Positions 25,365-35,346 of a DNA stretch of 64,000 nt are shown in pieces. A program made the position numbers and the translations under genes. The notes under the pieces were generated by a model. That model saw only the letters and a list, made by a program, of their open reading frames with translations, was not told the DNA's origin and did no database searches. Each line of letters begins with the position of its first letter. Position 1 is the stretch's first letter. This DNA is from Tissierella sp032104385 (GTDB taxonomy: Bacteria > Bacillota > Clostridia > Tissierellales > Tissierellaceae), in NCBI RefSeq assembly GCF_032104385.1, contig NZ_DAMCHJ010000005.1, positions 1 to 64,000 on the forward strand. Reading direction: 5' to 3'.

Positions 25365-26294
25365 ATGAAAAGAATATTAAGTTTGATTATGGTTTTATCT
25401 ATTGTAATGGTCATGGCAGTAGGATGTGGAAATGGAAATGATGTTACAAATGATGATAAATATAAAGTCGTTGCAACGACTACTTTGATTGCAGACCTTG
25501 TGAATGTCATAGGTGGAGAGTATGTAAATGTTCAAGGGTTGATGGGGCCTGGAGTAGACCCTCATTTATATAAGGCAAGTGCTGGAGATGTTAAATTAAT
25601 GCAAGATGCAGATATGGTAGTCTATAATGGGCTTCATTTAGAAGGAAAAATGGGAGATATATTTGAAAACATAGAAAATAGTAAAAAGCTGATTTTAGCA
25701 GTATCTCAAGATATTGATGAATCAAATTTTATTGATTTTGTCACCAGTCCTGGAAGTTACGATCCTCATATATGGTTTGATGTAAGTTTGTGGAAAGAGG
25801 CTGCCAGAACTGTAGCAATAGGGCTTAAGGAATTAGATGAGGAACATGGAAAGGAATTTGATTCTAATTTAGAAAAATATTTAGGAGAACTTGATGAACT
25901 TGAAAAATATATTCAACAAAGAATATCGGAATTACCTGAAGAAAAAAGAGTTCTCATAACAGCTCATGATGCTTTTAACTATTTTGGAAATGCTTACGGT
26001 TTTGAAGTAAAGGGACTGCAAGGTATAAGTACAGCCTCAGAAGCTGGAACATCTGATGTTAGTCAGTTGGCAAAGTTTATTGTAGAGCGTAGGATTAAGG
26101 CAATATTTGTGGAGTCATCAGTCCCAAGAAAAAGTATTGAAGCGTTGCAGGAAGCAGTAAAAGCTCAAGGATTTCAAGTGGAAATCGGTGGAGAACTTTA
26201 TTCAGACTCTACAGGTGATATAGGAACCGATGCTGAAACTTATATAGGCACATTTAAAGCAAATATAGATACTATTGTTGATGCATTGAAATAA
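25365..26294 (+). CDS. Metal ABC transporter substrate-binding lipoprotein (TroA/ZnuA family)
   Basis: A 309-residue cluster A-I binding protein. A lipoprotein signal peptide ends at Cys21 (MAVGC). Metal ligands of the family are visible: His in GVDPHLYKAS, His in SYDPHIWFD, His in ITAHDAFNYFG and an acidic residue near DSTGDIGTDAE. There is no long His-rich loop, which fits a manganese or iron carrier somewhat better than a zinc one. It is anchored outside the membrane and delivers metal to the two permeases downstream. Confidence 0.9.
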   Translation: MKRILSLIMVLSIVMVMAVGCGNGNDVTNDDKYKVVATTTLIADLVNVIGGEYVNVQGLMGPGVDPHLYKASAGDVKLMQDADMVVYNGLHLEGKMGDIFENIENSKKLILAVSQDIDESNFIDFVTSPGSYDPHIWFDVSLWKEAARTVAIGLKELDEEHGKEFDSNLEKYLGELDELEKYIQQRISELPEEKRVLITAHDAFNYFGNAYGFEVKGLQGISTASEAGTSDVSQLAKFIVERRIKAIFVESSVPRKSIEALQEAVKAQGFQVEIGGELYSDSTGDIGTDAETYIGTFKANIDTIVDALK

Positions 26295-26318
26295 TTGAGC
26301 AAGGGAGAGGAAATAAAA

Positions 26319-27053
26319 ATGGATTACAATTATATAATAGAAGTTGAAGATATGACAGTAGCATATCAAGCAAAGCCTGTATTATGGGACATAGATCTTA
26401 ATATTCCAAAATCTGTTTTAATGGCTATAGTTGGACCAAATGGTGCAGGAAAGTCCACTTTGATAAAGGCTATGCTGGATTTAATAAAACCTGTATCAGG
26501 GAATGTACTATTTAATGGTCAAAGTTATAAATCTCAAAGAAAACATATAGGATATGTACCTCAATCAGAAAGTGTAGACTGGGACTTTCCAGCTAATGTT
26601 TTAGATGTAGTTCTTATGGGAAGGTACGGAGAATTGGGATGGTTTAAACGTCCAAGGGAAGATGATAAAAAGAAGGCTAGAGAAGCCTTAGAAAAAGTAG
26701 GCATGATAGAGTTCGCAGATAGGCAGATATCGCAATTGTCTGGTGGACAGCAGCAGAGAATATTTCTTGCTAGAGCATTAGTTCAAGATGCAGATATATA
26801 CTTTATGGATGAACCTTTTAAGGGAGTAGATGCTAAGACTGAGAAGGCTATAATAGCAATTCTAAAGGAGCTAAAGAAAAGAGGAAAAACCATAATAGTT
26901 GTTCATCATGATCTTCAAACAGTAGAAGAATATTTTGATTGGGTAGTATTGTTAAATACTCAAATCATAGCTAGTGGACCAGTTAATGAAGTTTTTACAG
27001 ATGAAAATTTAAAGAAAACCTATAGAAGTACAGGTCAAATTTTAAAGAGGTAG
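26319..27053 (+). CDS. Metal ABC transporter ATP-binding protein
   Basis: A 244-residue ATPase with Walker A GPNGAGKST, a Q loop in YVPQSESVDWDFP, signature LSGGQQQR, Walker B IYFMDEPFKGVD and switch HHD. It is closest in type to TroB/MntB/ZnuC. A TTG at 26295 would extend it by eight residues, but the ATG at 26319 follows GGGAGAGG and fits better. Confidence 0.92.
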   Translation: MDYNYIIEVEDMTVAYQAKPVLWDIDLNIPKSVLMAIVGPNGAGKSTLIKAMLDLIKPVSGNVLFNGQSYKSQRKHIGYVPQSESVDWDFPANVLDVVLMGRYGELGWFKRPREDDKKKAREALEKVGMIEFADRQISQLSGGQQQRIFLARALVQDADIYFMDEPFKGVDAKTEKAIIAILKELKKRGKTIIVVHHDLQTVEEYFDWVVLLNTQIIASGPVNEVFTDENLKKTYRSTGQILKR

Positions 27054-28193
27054 GTGAGAATAGTGGTATTAAATCTTATTTTAACAGATTATACTTTGAG
27101 AATTGTATCATTAGGTTCTGCTCTTTTAGGTATAATATCTGGAGTATTAGGTAGTTTTGCCGTCATAAGGAAAGAAAGTTTATTAGGAGATGCTGTTTCC
27201 CACTCAGCATTACCAGGTATAGCATTAGCATTTTTAATGACTCAAACTAAAAGAACAGAAGTATTGCTATTAGGGGCTTTAATATCAGGATTATTATCCA
27301 CATTCATTATTCTTGCCATAGTTAAATATTCAAGAATTAAGTTTGATAGTGCTTTGGCATTAATATTATCAGTCTTTTTTGGAGGGGGAATTGTTTTATT
27401 AACACATATCCAAAAAATACCTAATGCAAATCAAGCAGGATTAGAAAAATTTATTTTTGGTCAGGCATCTACTTTGCTTCAGAGAGATGTTAAGGTTATG
27501 GGAATACTGGGAATAGTTTTAATAACATTAACTATTATATTTTGGAAGGAATTTAAGATAGTATCATTTGATGGGGATTATGCAGAGAGTCTTGGTTTCT
27601 CTGCAAAAAGTATAACTACATTACTTTTCTTTATGATGGTAACGGCTATTATTATAGGGTTACAGACTGTAGGAGTTATTCTTATGAGTGCTATGCTTAC
27701 AGCACCAGCAGTAGCTGCTAGGCAATGGACAAATAAACTATCTATTATGGTAATTTTATCAGCCATATTTGGAGCAATATCAGGGGTTATTGGTACTATA
27801 TTGAGTTCAGTAGTTTCAAAACTGCCTACAGGGCCAATGATAGTAATAGTCATAAGTATAATAGTAATCTTTAGTTTAGGATTTGCACCTAATAGGGGAT
27901 TGATATGGAAATATTTTAGGGATAGGAAGAAACAAAGAGAAATAAATGAAGATCAAGTATTGGTAAATCTTTATCGTCTAGCTATGAATCATGAGGATAT
28001 AAATCATAGCCATGATATTTTCATAATCAAGCCAAATAAATCTAAGACAGGAAGAACTGTAAAGGAGCTTACAAGTAAATTAGAATCCCTAGGAAGCAGA
28101 GGACTTGTAAAAAAAGACTATTTTAATAAATGGGCAATTACCGAAAAGGGTTTAGAATATGTGGAAAATCATTTTAAAAAGGAGGAGATATAA
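27054..28193 (+). CDS. Metal ABC transporter permease with C-terminal winged-helix tail
   Basis: Residues 1-285 form an ABC-3 permease with eight or nine membrane segments (GDAVSHSALPGIALAF near 45, GVILMSAMLTAPAVAARQW near 210). About 90 soluble residues follow (290-379), including TVKELTSKLESLGSRGLVKK and ITEKGLEYVENHF, which read as a winged helix like that of DtxR. Start choice is uncertain: GTG at 27054 or GTG at 27063, each with a modest ribosome site. It overlaps the next permease by one base. Confidence 0.88.
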   Translation: MRIVVLNLILTDYTLRIVSLGSALLGIISGVLGSFAVIRKESLLGDAVSHSALPGIALAFLMTQTKRTEVLLLGALISGLLSTFIILAIVKYSRIKFDSALALILSVFFGGGIVLLTHIQKIPNANQAGLEKFIFGQASTLLQRDVKVMGILGIVLITLTIIFWKEFKIVSFDGDYAESLGFSAKSITTLLFFMMVTAIIIGLQTVGVILMSAMLTAPAVAARQWTNKLSIMVILSAIFGAISGVIGTILSSVVSKLPTGPMIVIVISIIVIFSLGFAPNRGLIWKYFRDRKKQREINEDQVLVNLYRLAMNHEDINHSHDIFIIKPNKSKTGRTVKELTSKLESLGSRGLVKKDYFNKWAITEKGLEYVENHFKKEEI

Positions 28194-29311
28194 TGTCACC
28201 ACAATTAGAAATTCAAATTATAGCAGTTATAGTTGCAGCAGCATGTTCTCTTCCAGGAGTATTTTTAGTACTACGAAAAATGTCCATGATGTCAGATGCT
28301 ATAACCCATACGATTTTATTGGGTATAGTAATTGGATTTTTTATAACCAATAGCTTAACATCTCCAATTTTAATATTGGGGGCTGCTCTTATGGGCGTAT
28401 TTACTGTATTTTTAACTGAGATGCTAAATAGTACTAAATTGGTATCCGAGGATTCAGCCATAGGAATTGTATTTCCATTGCTTTTTAGTATAGCCATAAT
28501 AATTATATCAAGATATGCTGGCTCAGTTCATTTGGATACAGACTCTGTATTATTAGGAGAGCTTGCATTTGCACCCTTTGACCGTCTGAAAGTATTTGGA
28601 GCAGATATAGGAGCAAAATCTATGTATTCTATGGGAATTATCCTAATAATAAATCTTTTATTTGTAATAATATTCTTTAAGGAGCTTAAAATAGTGACCT
28701 TTGATCCTGCACTAGCAACTGTTTTAGGATTTTCACCTGCATTAATACATTATAGTTTAATGACTATTGTGTCAATAACTGCTGTTGGAGCATTTGAATC
28801 AGTAGGTTCTATTTTAGTAATTGCTTTTATGATAGGCTCTCCAGTTACAGCATATCTTATTACAGATGATTTAAAAAACATGCTTATTTTAAGTGGTCTT
28901 ATAGGTGGATTAAATGGAGTTCTAGGTTATCAGCTTGCTTCTATTTTAGACGTTTCCATAGCTGGATCTATGGCGTTGATGACAGGGATAATATTTATAT
29001 TAGTTTTTGTATTTTCTCCTGGAAGAGGTCTTTTGACTACAATTAGTAGGAGAAAACGTCAAAGAGTAGAATTTGCAGAGAAATCTTTAATGTTTCATTT
29101 ATATAATCATGAGGGTAAAGAGAATGAAGCTCTTGAAAGTGGAATTGATACCATTAAAAAACATCTAGATTGGAATGAACAGTTTTTAAAATCAATTATA
29201 AAGGAATTAAAAAGAGAGGAGAAAATCTATATACAAGAAGATATAATTAAATTAACTGAATCAGGACGTCAATATGCTATAAAAAGTTATGAGGAAATAG
29301 TATCAGGATAA
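28193..29311 (+). CDS. Second metal ABC transporter permease with winged-helix-like tail
   Basis: A 372-residue ABC-3 permease. It has eight or nine membrane segments in residues 1-285 (MSDAITHTILLGIVIGF, SVGSILVIAFMIGSPVTAYL) and a soluble tail (290-372) with DWNEQFLKSIIKELKREEKI and IKLTESGRQYAIKSYEE, again winged-helix-like. Two different permeases in one operon are typical of TroCD/MntCD systems, which form a heterodimeric channel. The ATG follows GGAGGAG and overlaps the previous stop. Confidence 0.9.
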   Translation: MSPQLEIQIIAVIVAAACSLPGVFLVLRKMSMMSDAITHTILLGIVIGFFITNSLTSPILILGAALMGVFTVFLTEMLNSTKLVSEDSAIGIVFPLLFSIAIIIISRYAGSVHLDTDSVLLGELAFAPFDRLKVFGADIGAKSMYSMGIILIINLLFVIIFFKELKIVTFDPALATVLGFSPALIHYSLMTIVSITAVGAFESVGSILVIAFMIGSPVTAYLITDDLKNMLILSGLIGGLNGVLGYQLASILDVSIAGSMALMTGIIFILVFVFSPGRGLLTTISRRKRQRVEFAEKSLMFHLYNHEGKENEALESGIDTIKKHLDWNEQFLKSIIKELKREEKIYIQEDIIKLTESGRQYAIKSYEEIVSG

Positions 29312-29356
29312 ATATAATCTAAAACTATATCAGACAAACAATTAATAGGAGGAAAT

Positions 29357-29860
29357 ATGATTTTAATATTCGCAGTAGATAATAATTGGAATATTGGATA
29401 TGATGGAGATTTACTATATAAAATATCAGAAGACTTAAAAAGATTTAGAAGATTAACTGAAGGTAATATAATTATAATGGGAAGAAAGACATTTGAATCC
29501 TTACCAGATAAAAAGGCATTACCTAATAGGATAAATATTGTAATTACTAGAGATAAGGAATATAGAGCAGAAGGTGTAAGAGTAATTAATTCCTTGGAAA
29601 AACTCTTTCCACTATTAAAGGAGTTAAACCCTAATAATGAAATGGAAAATTTTATAATAGGAGGAGGGGAAATTGCGAAGCAGACTATCTCCTATTGTAA
29701 CAAGGCTTATATAACTAAAATCTTTAAAACCTTTGAAAATGCAGATGCTTTCATTCCAAACTTAGATTTACTTGATGATTGGAACATAGTAAAGGAATCA
29801 GATATATATAAACAGGATGATTTAGAATATAAATATGTAGATTATATTAGAGTTAAATAA
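29357..29860 (+). CDS. folA: Dihydrofolate reductase
   Basis: A 167-residue enzyme reducing dihydrofolate to tetrahydrofolate with NADPH. Family features: FAVDNNWNIGYDGDLLYKI with the catalytic acidic region near residue 27, the NADPH-binding GNIIIMGRKTFESLP, and IIGGGEIAKQTI. The length is standard. The start follows TAGGAGG. No thymidylate synthase gene is adjacent. Confidence 0.93.
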   Translation: MILIFAVDNNWNIGYDGDLLYKISEDLKRFRRLTEGNIIIMGRKTFESLPDKKALPNRINIVITRDKEYRAEGVRVINSLEKLFPLLKELNPNNEMENFIIGGGEIAKQTISYCNKAYITKIFKTFENADAFIPNLDLLDDWNIVKESDIYKQDDLEYKYVDYIRVK

Positions 29861-29903
29861 ATATTCCCTACAACTTTTTAGTTGTAGGGAATATTTATTT
29901 AGG
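29855..29903. terminator. Bidirectional terminator between folA and ytaF
   Basis: A perfect stem of about 20 bp begins within the folA stop region (aaataaatattccctacaac and its complement). It has a TTTT-type loop and A/T-rich flanks on both sides. Confidence 0.85.
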
Positions 29904-29913
29904 ATTTATAGAC

Positions 29914-30543
29914 TTAAATTAGTTTTAATAGTCCTAGTATTATCAATATAATTCCTGATAGCCAAGATAAATTTATCTTAGTTTTTTCAACGATCTTTTT
30001 ACCAATGAACAATCCACTCCAAATGGAAAGCATACCAATAATTAAGGACAATCCTATTACTTGTAAGTAATTGATATTGCCTAAACTACTTCCAAAACCA
30101 ACAGCTAGGGAATCTAAGGAAAGAGCTGTTGCAAGATATAGGGCTTCTTTAGAGTCAAGGTTTTTTGATAGATTAAAGTCTGCTTTAGTTTCATCAACAT
30201 ATACATCTATAACAAACCATATATCAAATAATTTTATTTTAACTTTTTCATTTTCTTTCAATTTGTTTTCTAAATATGATTTAAAAATACTTTCAAATAA
30301 ATAATATATTCCAAGTAATATGAGTATAGTAGCACCTAAGATTAAGGCAATGCTTTCAGGGAGTACTTTTCTTATTTGAATTCCAAAAAAAATGGACAAT
30401 GCTAAAAAGGTTGCACAAACAATATCAATAATTAATATTGATTTGAAAGGCATTTTTATCTTATTTGTCCCATAAGCAATACTAGCCATAAAGGCATCTA
30501 AAGATAATGCTAATACTAATAATATATTTTCCACATTGAGCAC
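29914..30543 (-). CDS. ytaF: YtaF-like sporulation membrane protein (MntP superfamily)
   Basis: A 209-residue protein with six predicted membrane segments in two similar halves: LALSLDAFMASIAYGTN near the N-terminus and ALSLDSLAVGFGSSLG near residue 140. The halves are separated by a charged cytoplasmic loop. The paired SLDA/SLDS motifs mark the MntP/YtaF superfamily. Length and the longer central loop fit YtaF, a sporulation protein of Bacilli and Clostridia. The function is not well defined. Alternative: a manganese exporter paralogue of the MntP gene at 35750. Confidence 0.8.
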   Translation of the reverse strand: MLNVENILLVLALSLDAFMASIAYGTNKIKMPFKSILIIDIVCATFLALSIFFGIQIRKVLPESIALILGATILILLGIYYLFESIFKSYLENKLKENEKVKIKLFDIWFVIDVYVDETKADFNLSKNLDSKEALYLATALSLDSLAVGFGSSLGNINYLQVIGLSLIIGMLSIWSGLFIGKKIVEKTKINLSWLSGIILIILGLLKLI

Positions 30544-30696
30544 CTCTATTATTTTGAACTATTATTATTTTATTCAGATTGGAAATAACTGTTACCACAA
30601 TATGGTAAAAGGAAGTGTCTGGTAATAATAAAAAACTTATCCAAATATAAATATAAAGTAGTATATTAAAGAATAAATAAGTTATAGGGGGATAAT

Positions 30697-31644
30697 ATGA
30701 ATATCATTTTTACTTTATTATTATTTATTATTGGATTAATAATGATAGTTAAAGGTGGAGATTGGTTTTTAGATTCCACCGTCTGGATTGCGGAAAAGAC
30801 GGGAATTTCCTTTGGGATAATAGGTGCTACTATAGTCAGTATAGCTACTACATTGCCAGAACTTTTAGTTTCAACTTTATCAAGTAAGGAAGGCTTCACA
30901 GACATGGCAGTAGGTAATGCATTAGGCTCATATATATGTAATATAGCATTTATTATTGGGATATGTGCCTTGATAAAACCAATAAGGATTAAGGATGATT
31001 TCTTTGGCATCAAAGGAGCAATGATGTTTGGATATCTAGCTGCTTTCTATTACTTTGCATCTGATGGAGTGATTAGCCATATAGAAGGGAAGATTTTATT
31101 ACTGTTAATCTTACCATTTATTTTAATAAATATTTTTGAGCATAAGAATGAAAAAGGAAATGCTAAAAAAAGGGATCAAAAAGATATCAAAAAGGTAGAA
31201 GTATTTTCAAATGCTGCTAAATTTGCAGTAGGTTCATTTCTTATTGTCTATGGTGCAAATATATTGGTAAAGACTGGTGTGGAAATAGCAAATCTCTTGA
31301 GAATTCCCAAGCAAGTGGTTAGCTTAACTTTACTTGCAGTAGGAACGTCTTTGCCTGAATTTGTAACAGCTGTAACAGCTACTATAAAAGATAAGCAAAA
31401 CATATCCGTAGGAAATATAATAGGAGCAAATATATTAAATATGACTATAGTTATGGGAGTATCGACTTTAGTTAGCAATAGAGGTCTTATTATATCAAAT
31501 CAAACTTTGAGTTTAGATGTTCCTATGGGTACAGCAGTAACACTAATGTTTATATTAGTTGGAATATTTCGTGAAAGAATAGGAAGATTTACGGGAATAC
31601 TATTACTAGCTTTGTACATAGGATATTTATTTATATTGTTTTAA
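30697..31644 (+). CDS. Calcium/sodium antiporter, CaCA family
   Basis: A 315-residue YrbG-like exchanger with about ten membrane segments. Two inverted alpha repeats carry the ion-binding motifs: ATTLPELLVSTLSS (about residues 49-62) and VGTSLPEFVTAVTA (about 215-228), each followed by GNxxGANxxN-like sequences (VGNALGSYICN and VGNIIGANILN). It exchanges calcium for sodium or protons. Start after GGGGG. No regulator is seen. Confidence 0.9.
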   Translation: MNIIFTLLLFIIGLIMIVKGGDWFLDSTVWIAEKTGISFGIIGATIVSIATTLPELLVSTLSSKEGFTDMAVGNALGSYICNIAFIIGICALIKPIRIKDDFFGIKGAMMFGYLAAFYYFASDGVISHIEGKILLLLILPFILINIFEHKNEKGNAKKRDQKDIKKVEVFSNAAKFAVGSFLIVYGANILVKTGVEIANLLRIPKQVVSLTLLAVGTSLPEFVTAVTATIKDKQNISVGNIIGANILNMTIVMGVSTLVSNRGLIISNQTLSLDVPMGTAVTLMFILVGIFRERIGRFTGILLLALYIGYLFILF

Positions 31645-31682
31645 AAAATTCACACAAATAAAATAAATTAGGAGGCTATAAT

Positions 31683-33509
31683 ATGTGTGGAATAGTAGGA
31701 TATATTGGAAATAAAGATGCACAGGAAGTAATATTGCAAGGATTAGAAAAACTAGAATACAGAGGATATGATTCATCAGGTATTGCAGTAAATGGAAATG
31801 ATCATATTAAATTTAAGAAATTAAAAGGCAGACTTTCAGTATTAGAGGATTATTTAAAAGAGAATCCATTAATAGGAAGCGTAGGAATAGGTCATACAAG
31901 ATGGGCAACCCATGGAGCACCGTCAGATGTAAACTCCCATCCCCATCTAAATGAAAAAGAAACTATAGCAGTAGTACACAATGGAATAATAGAAAACTAT
32001 AACGAGCTTAGAGAAGAATTGCTGAAAAAGGGATATAAATTTAAGTCTCAGACAGATACAGAAGTAATAGTACATTTATTAGATAGTCTTTATGATGGCG
32101 ATTTGCTTAGTACAGTATTTAAAACTGTGAATATGCTTAGAGGAGCATATGCTTTAGGGATTATCTCATCAAATAATCCTGATGAATTAGTTGCCGTTAG
32201 AAAAGAAAGTCCATTAGTAGTGGGCTTGGGGCATGGTGAAAATTTCATAGCGTCAGATATTCCAGCATTGCTAAAATATACTAAGGATGTATATTTTTTA
32301 GAAAATGGAGAGATTGTTTATTTAACAAAAGACAATGTTAAAATCTATGATGAAAATAGAAATGAAATAAAAAGAGAGAAGTTTACAGTAAACTGGAATA
32401 TTGAAGCTGCTTCAAAAGGTGGATACCCCCATTTTATGCTTAAAGAAATCTATGAACAGCCATTGGCAATTAAGGAAACTTTACTAAGAAGACTTGATGG
32501 CAATGGAAGAATAAAATTAGATGATATTAATCTAACAAAGGAAGAATTAGATAAGATTACCAAGATTTATATTGTAGCTTGTGGTACGGCTTATCATGCA
32601 GGTTTAGTAGGAAGATATGTAATAGAAAAACTTACTAATATTCCTGTGGAGCCTGACGTAGCATCAGAATTTAGATATAGAGATCCATTTATTGATGAGA
32701 ATACTTTGATTATAGCAGTTAGTCAGTCAGGAGAAACTGCAGATACTCTTGCAGCCATTAGAGAGGCGAAGAAAAAGGGGGCAAGAATTCTTTCAATTAC
32801 CAATGTACTAGGTTCATCTGTAGCTAGAGAATCAGATGATGTATTCTATACCTGGGCAGGACCAGAGATTGCTGTTGCATCAACAAAGGCATATACTACA
32901 CAATTGGTGGCTTTATATATGGTTGCACTTTATATGGCAAATATTAAGGATAGTATTACAGAAGATTACTACTTTGATATAATTGAAAGGATTAAGGAAT
33001 TACCAGAAAAGGTAAAGAATATCCTTAAAGATGTCGATGGAATAAAGAGAATAGCAGAAGTAATTAAGGATAAAAATAGCGTTTTTTATATAGGTAGGGG
33101 ATTAGATTATCAGACTTCTATGGAAGGAGCCCTAAAATTAAAGGAGATTTCTTATATCCATACAGAAGCTTTTGCAGCAGGAGAGTTAAAGCATGGAACC
33201 ATAGCCTTAATTGAAAAAGGAACTCCTGTTATTGGGGTAGCTAGTCAAGATTATTTATATGAAAAGATGGTTTCAAATATACAAGAAGTAAAGGCTAGAG
33301 GAGCAACTACTATTTCTATAATAAAAGAAGGATTAGATAAAAGTTTAAATCATGCTGACTATACTATTTATATTCCAGAAGTTGATAATATATTGGCACC
33401 AGTTTTAACAGTTATACCTACTCAGCTACTTGCTTATTATACATCTGTTATAAAAGGAAATGATGTAGATAAGCCAAGGAATTTGGCGAAGTCAGTTACG
33501 GTAGAGTAG
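31683..33509 (+). CDS. glmS: Glutamine--fructose-6-phosphate aminotransferase
   Basis: A full-length 608-residue GlmS making glucosamine 6-phosphate for cell-wall synthesis. The N-terminal Cys2 nucleophile (MCGIVGYIG) heads the glutaminase domain (1-230), with GHTRWATHG and HNGIIENY. Two SIS isomerase domains follow (IVACGTAYHAG, ISQSGETADT-like AVSQSGETADTL, STKAYTTQL), ending in the conserved KPRNLAKSVTVE. Only 38 bases separate it from the antiporter gene, so the glmS ribozyme common in Firmicutes is absent here. Confidence 0.96.
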   Translation: MCGIVGYIGNKDAQEVILQGLEKLEYRGYDSSGIAVNGNDHIKFKKLKGRLSVLEDYLKENPLIGSVGIGHTRWATHGAPSDVNSHPHLNEKETIAVVHNGIIENYNELREELLKKGYKFKSQTDTEVIVHLLDSLYDGDLLSTVFKTVNMLRGAYALGIISSNNPDELVAVRKESPLVVGLGHGENFIASDIPALLKYTKDVYFLENGEIVYLTKDNVKIYDENRNEIKREKFTVNWNIEAASKGGYPHFMLKEIYEQPLAIKETLLRRLDGNGRIKLDDINLTKEELDKITKIYIVACGTAYHAGLVGRYVIEKLTNIPVEPDVASEFRYRDPFIDENTLIIAVSQSGETADTLAAIREAKKKGARILSITNVLGSSVARESDDVFYTWAGPEIAVASTKAYTTQLVALYMVALYMANIKDSITEDYYFDIIERIKELPEKVKNILKDVDGIKRIAEVIKDKNSVFYIGRGLDYQTSMEGALKLKEISYIHTEAFAAGELKHGTIALIEKGTPVIGVASQDYLYEKMVSNIQEVKARGATTISIIKEGLDKSLNHADYTIYIPEVDNILAPVLTVIPTQLLAYYTSVIKGNDVDKPRNLAKSVTVE

Positions 33510-33536
33510 ATAAAATAAGGTCTATGGGGGATAATC

Positions 33537-34709
33537 ATGAATTATAATTATACAAAAACTAAAAAAGAAATAATAATAAAAAATCTAAAGCTATTGATAG
33601 ATTATAAGACTTTAATAGCAATTATATTTTTAGCTGTAGGATATTTAAAGTCTTTTAACTATATATTTTTATTAGGTTCTATATATTTTGCATTGTATCT
33701 GATGGTTATAGTTAGGTCATTATTAAGCAAACACAAGATTATATCCTTGAACTTTATCATTGGAGAAGAGGAATTAATAGCTAAAGTAGAAAATAATCAA
33801 TTGATATTTCCTTTTAGTGATATAAAAACAATGAAGGACAGTAGGCATAGCCTAATAATTAAGATGGATAAACGGTCTAAGGCATCTATTAATAGACTTG
33901 AAATTCCTTATGATTTAGAGGACAAGCATGTAGAATTTATAAAAGAATTAAAGTATAAATATGAAAATTATAAGCCAAAGGATAGAGCTGAGGAAAGCTT
34001 TGAAAAATCCATAATAGCATTTAAACTAAACCCTAGAAAAGATGTTATTAGATATATTAAATATTCTAAGAGGATTTATTTCAATATAGTTATTTCAATT
34101 ATTTGCGTATTTCTTTCAATCATGTTAATAGACAAGCCACAAGCTAGTATTATGTTTATATCCATTTTTATCTTATCTTGGGCAGGATATTATATTGATT
34201 ATAGAAGAATAAAAATAAAGGGAAACTTAATATGCTCAATTGAAAAGATAGATGATGAAAGTCTTGAAATCAAAGGAAGTGCATTTAAAAGTATTGCAAA
34301 TATAAAGGACGTTAGGCTTTTAAATATAAATGACAAGGAATATATTATTAAAATTGAAGGAATAACAAATGATTCATATGTTTTTACTAAAGATGAGATA
34401 ATAGTTGGAGATATAGATAATCTTGTTAATGTTATAGGTGAACCTTGTATAAGTATAAAGAGCCAAAAACTACCGTTTTTATCTATGATATTTGCAATAA
34501 TAAGTATCCTCTGTATCCCTATGGTTCTTACTCCTTTAGGGACAGAATTATCCCTATATTGCAATATTATATTTTTTATAATTTCATTGATTCTTGTAAT
34601 TATTGCACTAATTAAGAAAAATATAATTAAAAGATTTGCTTATATAGCTTTGTTTTCAGATTTGCTTTTATTGGTATTTTATATTCATATTATTATAGAA
34701 GTATGGTAG
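33537..34709 (+). CDS. Multi-pass membrane protein of unknown function
   Basis: A 390-residue protein with membrane pairs near residues 20-60, 180-225 and 315-385. Between them are soluble beta-rich stretches: about 75-155 with IIGEEELIAKVENNQLIFPF, and 230-310 with SIEKIDDESLEIKGSAFK. The pattern of a membrane pair followed by a beta domain occurs twice and resembles the YcxB-like protein encoded next. I do not recognise a family. It begins 27 bases after glmS on the same strand. Confidence 0.6.
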   Translation: MNYNYTKTKKEIIIKNLKLLIDYKTLIAIIFLAVGYLKSFNYIFLLGSIYFALYLMVIVRSLLSKHKIISLNFIIGEEELIAKVENNQLIFPFSDIKTMKDSRHSLIIKMDKRSKASINRLEIPYDLEDKHVEFIKELKYKYENYKPKDRAEESFEKSIIAFKLNPRKDVIRYIKYSKRIYFNIVISIICVFLSIMLIDKPQASIMFISIFILSWAGYYIDYRRIKIKGNLICSIEKIDDESLEIKGSAFKSIANIKDVRLLNINDKEYIIKIEGITNDSYVFTKDEIIVGDIDNLVNVIGEPCISIKSQKLPFLSMIFAIISILCIPMVLTPLGTELSLYCNIIFFIISLILVIIALIKKNIIKRFAYIALFSDLLLLVFYIHIIIEVW

Positions 34710-34758
34710 GATTTTACATATTGGGATAAAAGATTATGGAATAAGTTGAGGTGAAGAT

Positions 34759-35286
34759 ATGGATAATAAATTGTTCACAGTAAAGACTTCCATGACTAAG
34801 GAAGACTATCATAAGTTTTTATATATAGCAACATTTCGAAGAAGTAAGATAGTAATTCCCTTTATAGTTGCATTTGCTGCTTTAATCTCTGCATTACTTG
34901 CCTATGGGGAAGGACAGTTTAATGCAATGGAATTTTTTATATTTTGGATTTTACTTATATTTGTTTCATTTGCTACAGTAATTTTCAAGGTTGAAAGAAG
35001 AAATAAACAAAGAATAAAAACGGATAATACTGGAGTATTTAACTCTCAAGATACCTTGGATTTTTATGAAGATTTTTTAATTGTAAAGAACACAGCAATT
35101 GAAGGTCAATCTAAGATTAGATATAATCAGCTTTATCAAGTTTTAGAGTCGAAGGATTATTTTATAAATTATTTTAATATGAATCAGGCATCTTTAATAA
35201 GAAAAAAAGATATGGATGATGAAGTTATTGAAAAGTTAAAAAACTTATATCAAAAAGAAATGGGAAATAAATACAGAAGAATATAA
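34759..35286 (+). CDS. YcxB-like membrane protein
   Basis: 175 residues. A basic N-terminus, two membrane helices (about 32-50 and 58-76), then a soluble C-terminal domain with TGVFNSQDTLDFYEDFLIVKN, IRYNQLYQVLESKDYFINYF and ASLIRKKDM. That is the pattern of the YcxB-like C-terminal domain family. Function is unknown. The start follows GAGGTG. Confidence 0.7.
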   Translation: MDNKLFTVKTSMTKEDYHKFLYIATFRRSKIVIPFIVAFAALISALLAYGEGQFNAMEFFIFWILLIFVSFATVIFKVERRNKQRIKTDNTGVFNSQDTLDFYEDFLIVKNTAIEGQSKIRYNQLYQVLESKDYFINYFNMNQASLIRKKDMDDEVIEKLKNLYQKEMGNKYRRI

Positions 35287-35346
35287 ATTAGGTAAATACC
35301 ATGTAATATATAATATAAGTTAAATTATTTATAACAATACTTGCAC

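Noticed and set aside
31645..31682. glmS ribozyme before glmS
   Set aside because: Only 38 bases separate the antiporter stop from glmS, too little for the ribozyme, and no core sequence is seen.
34199..34564. 121-codon minus-strand frame inside the unknown membrane protein gene
   Set aside because: No ribosome site and fully overlapped by the plus-strand frame with a good start and operon context.
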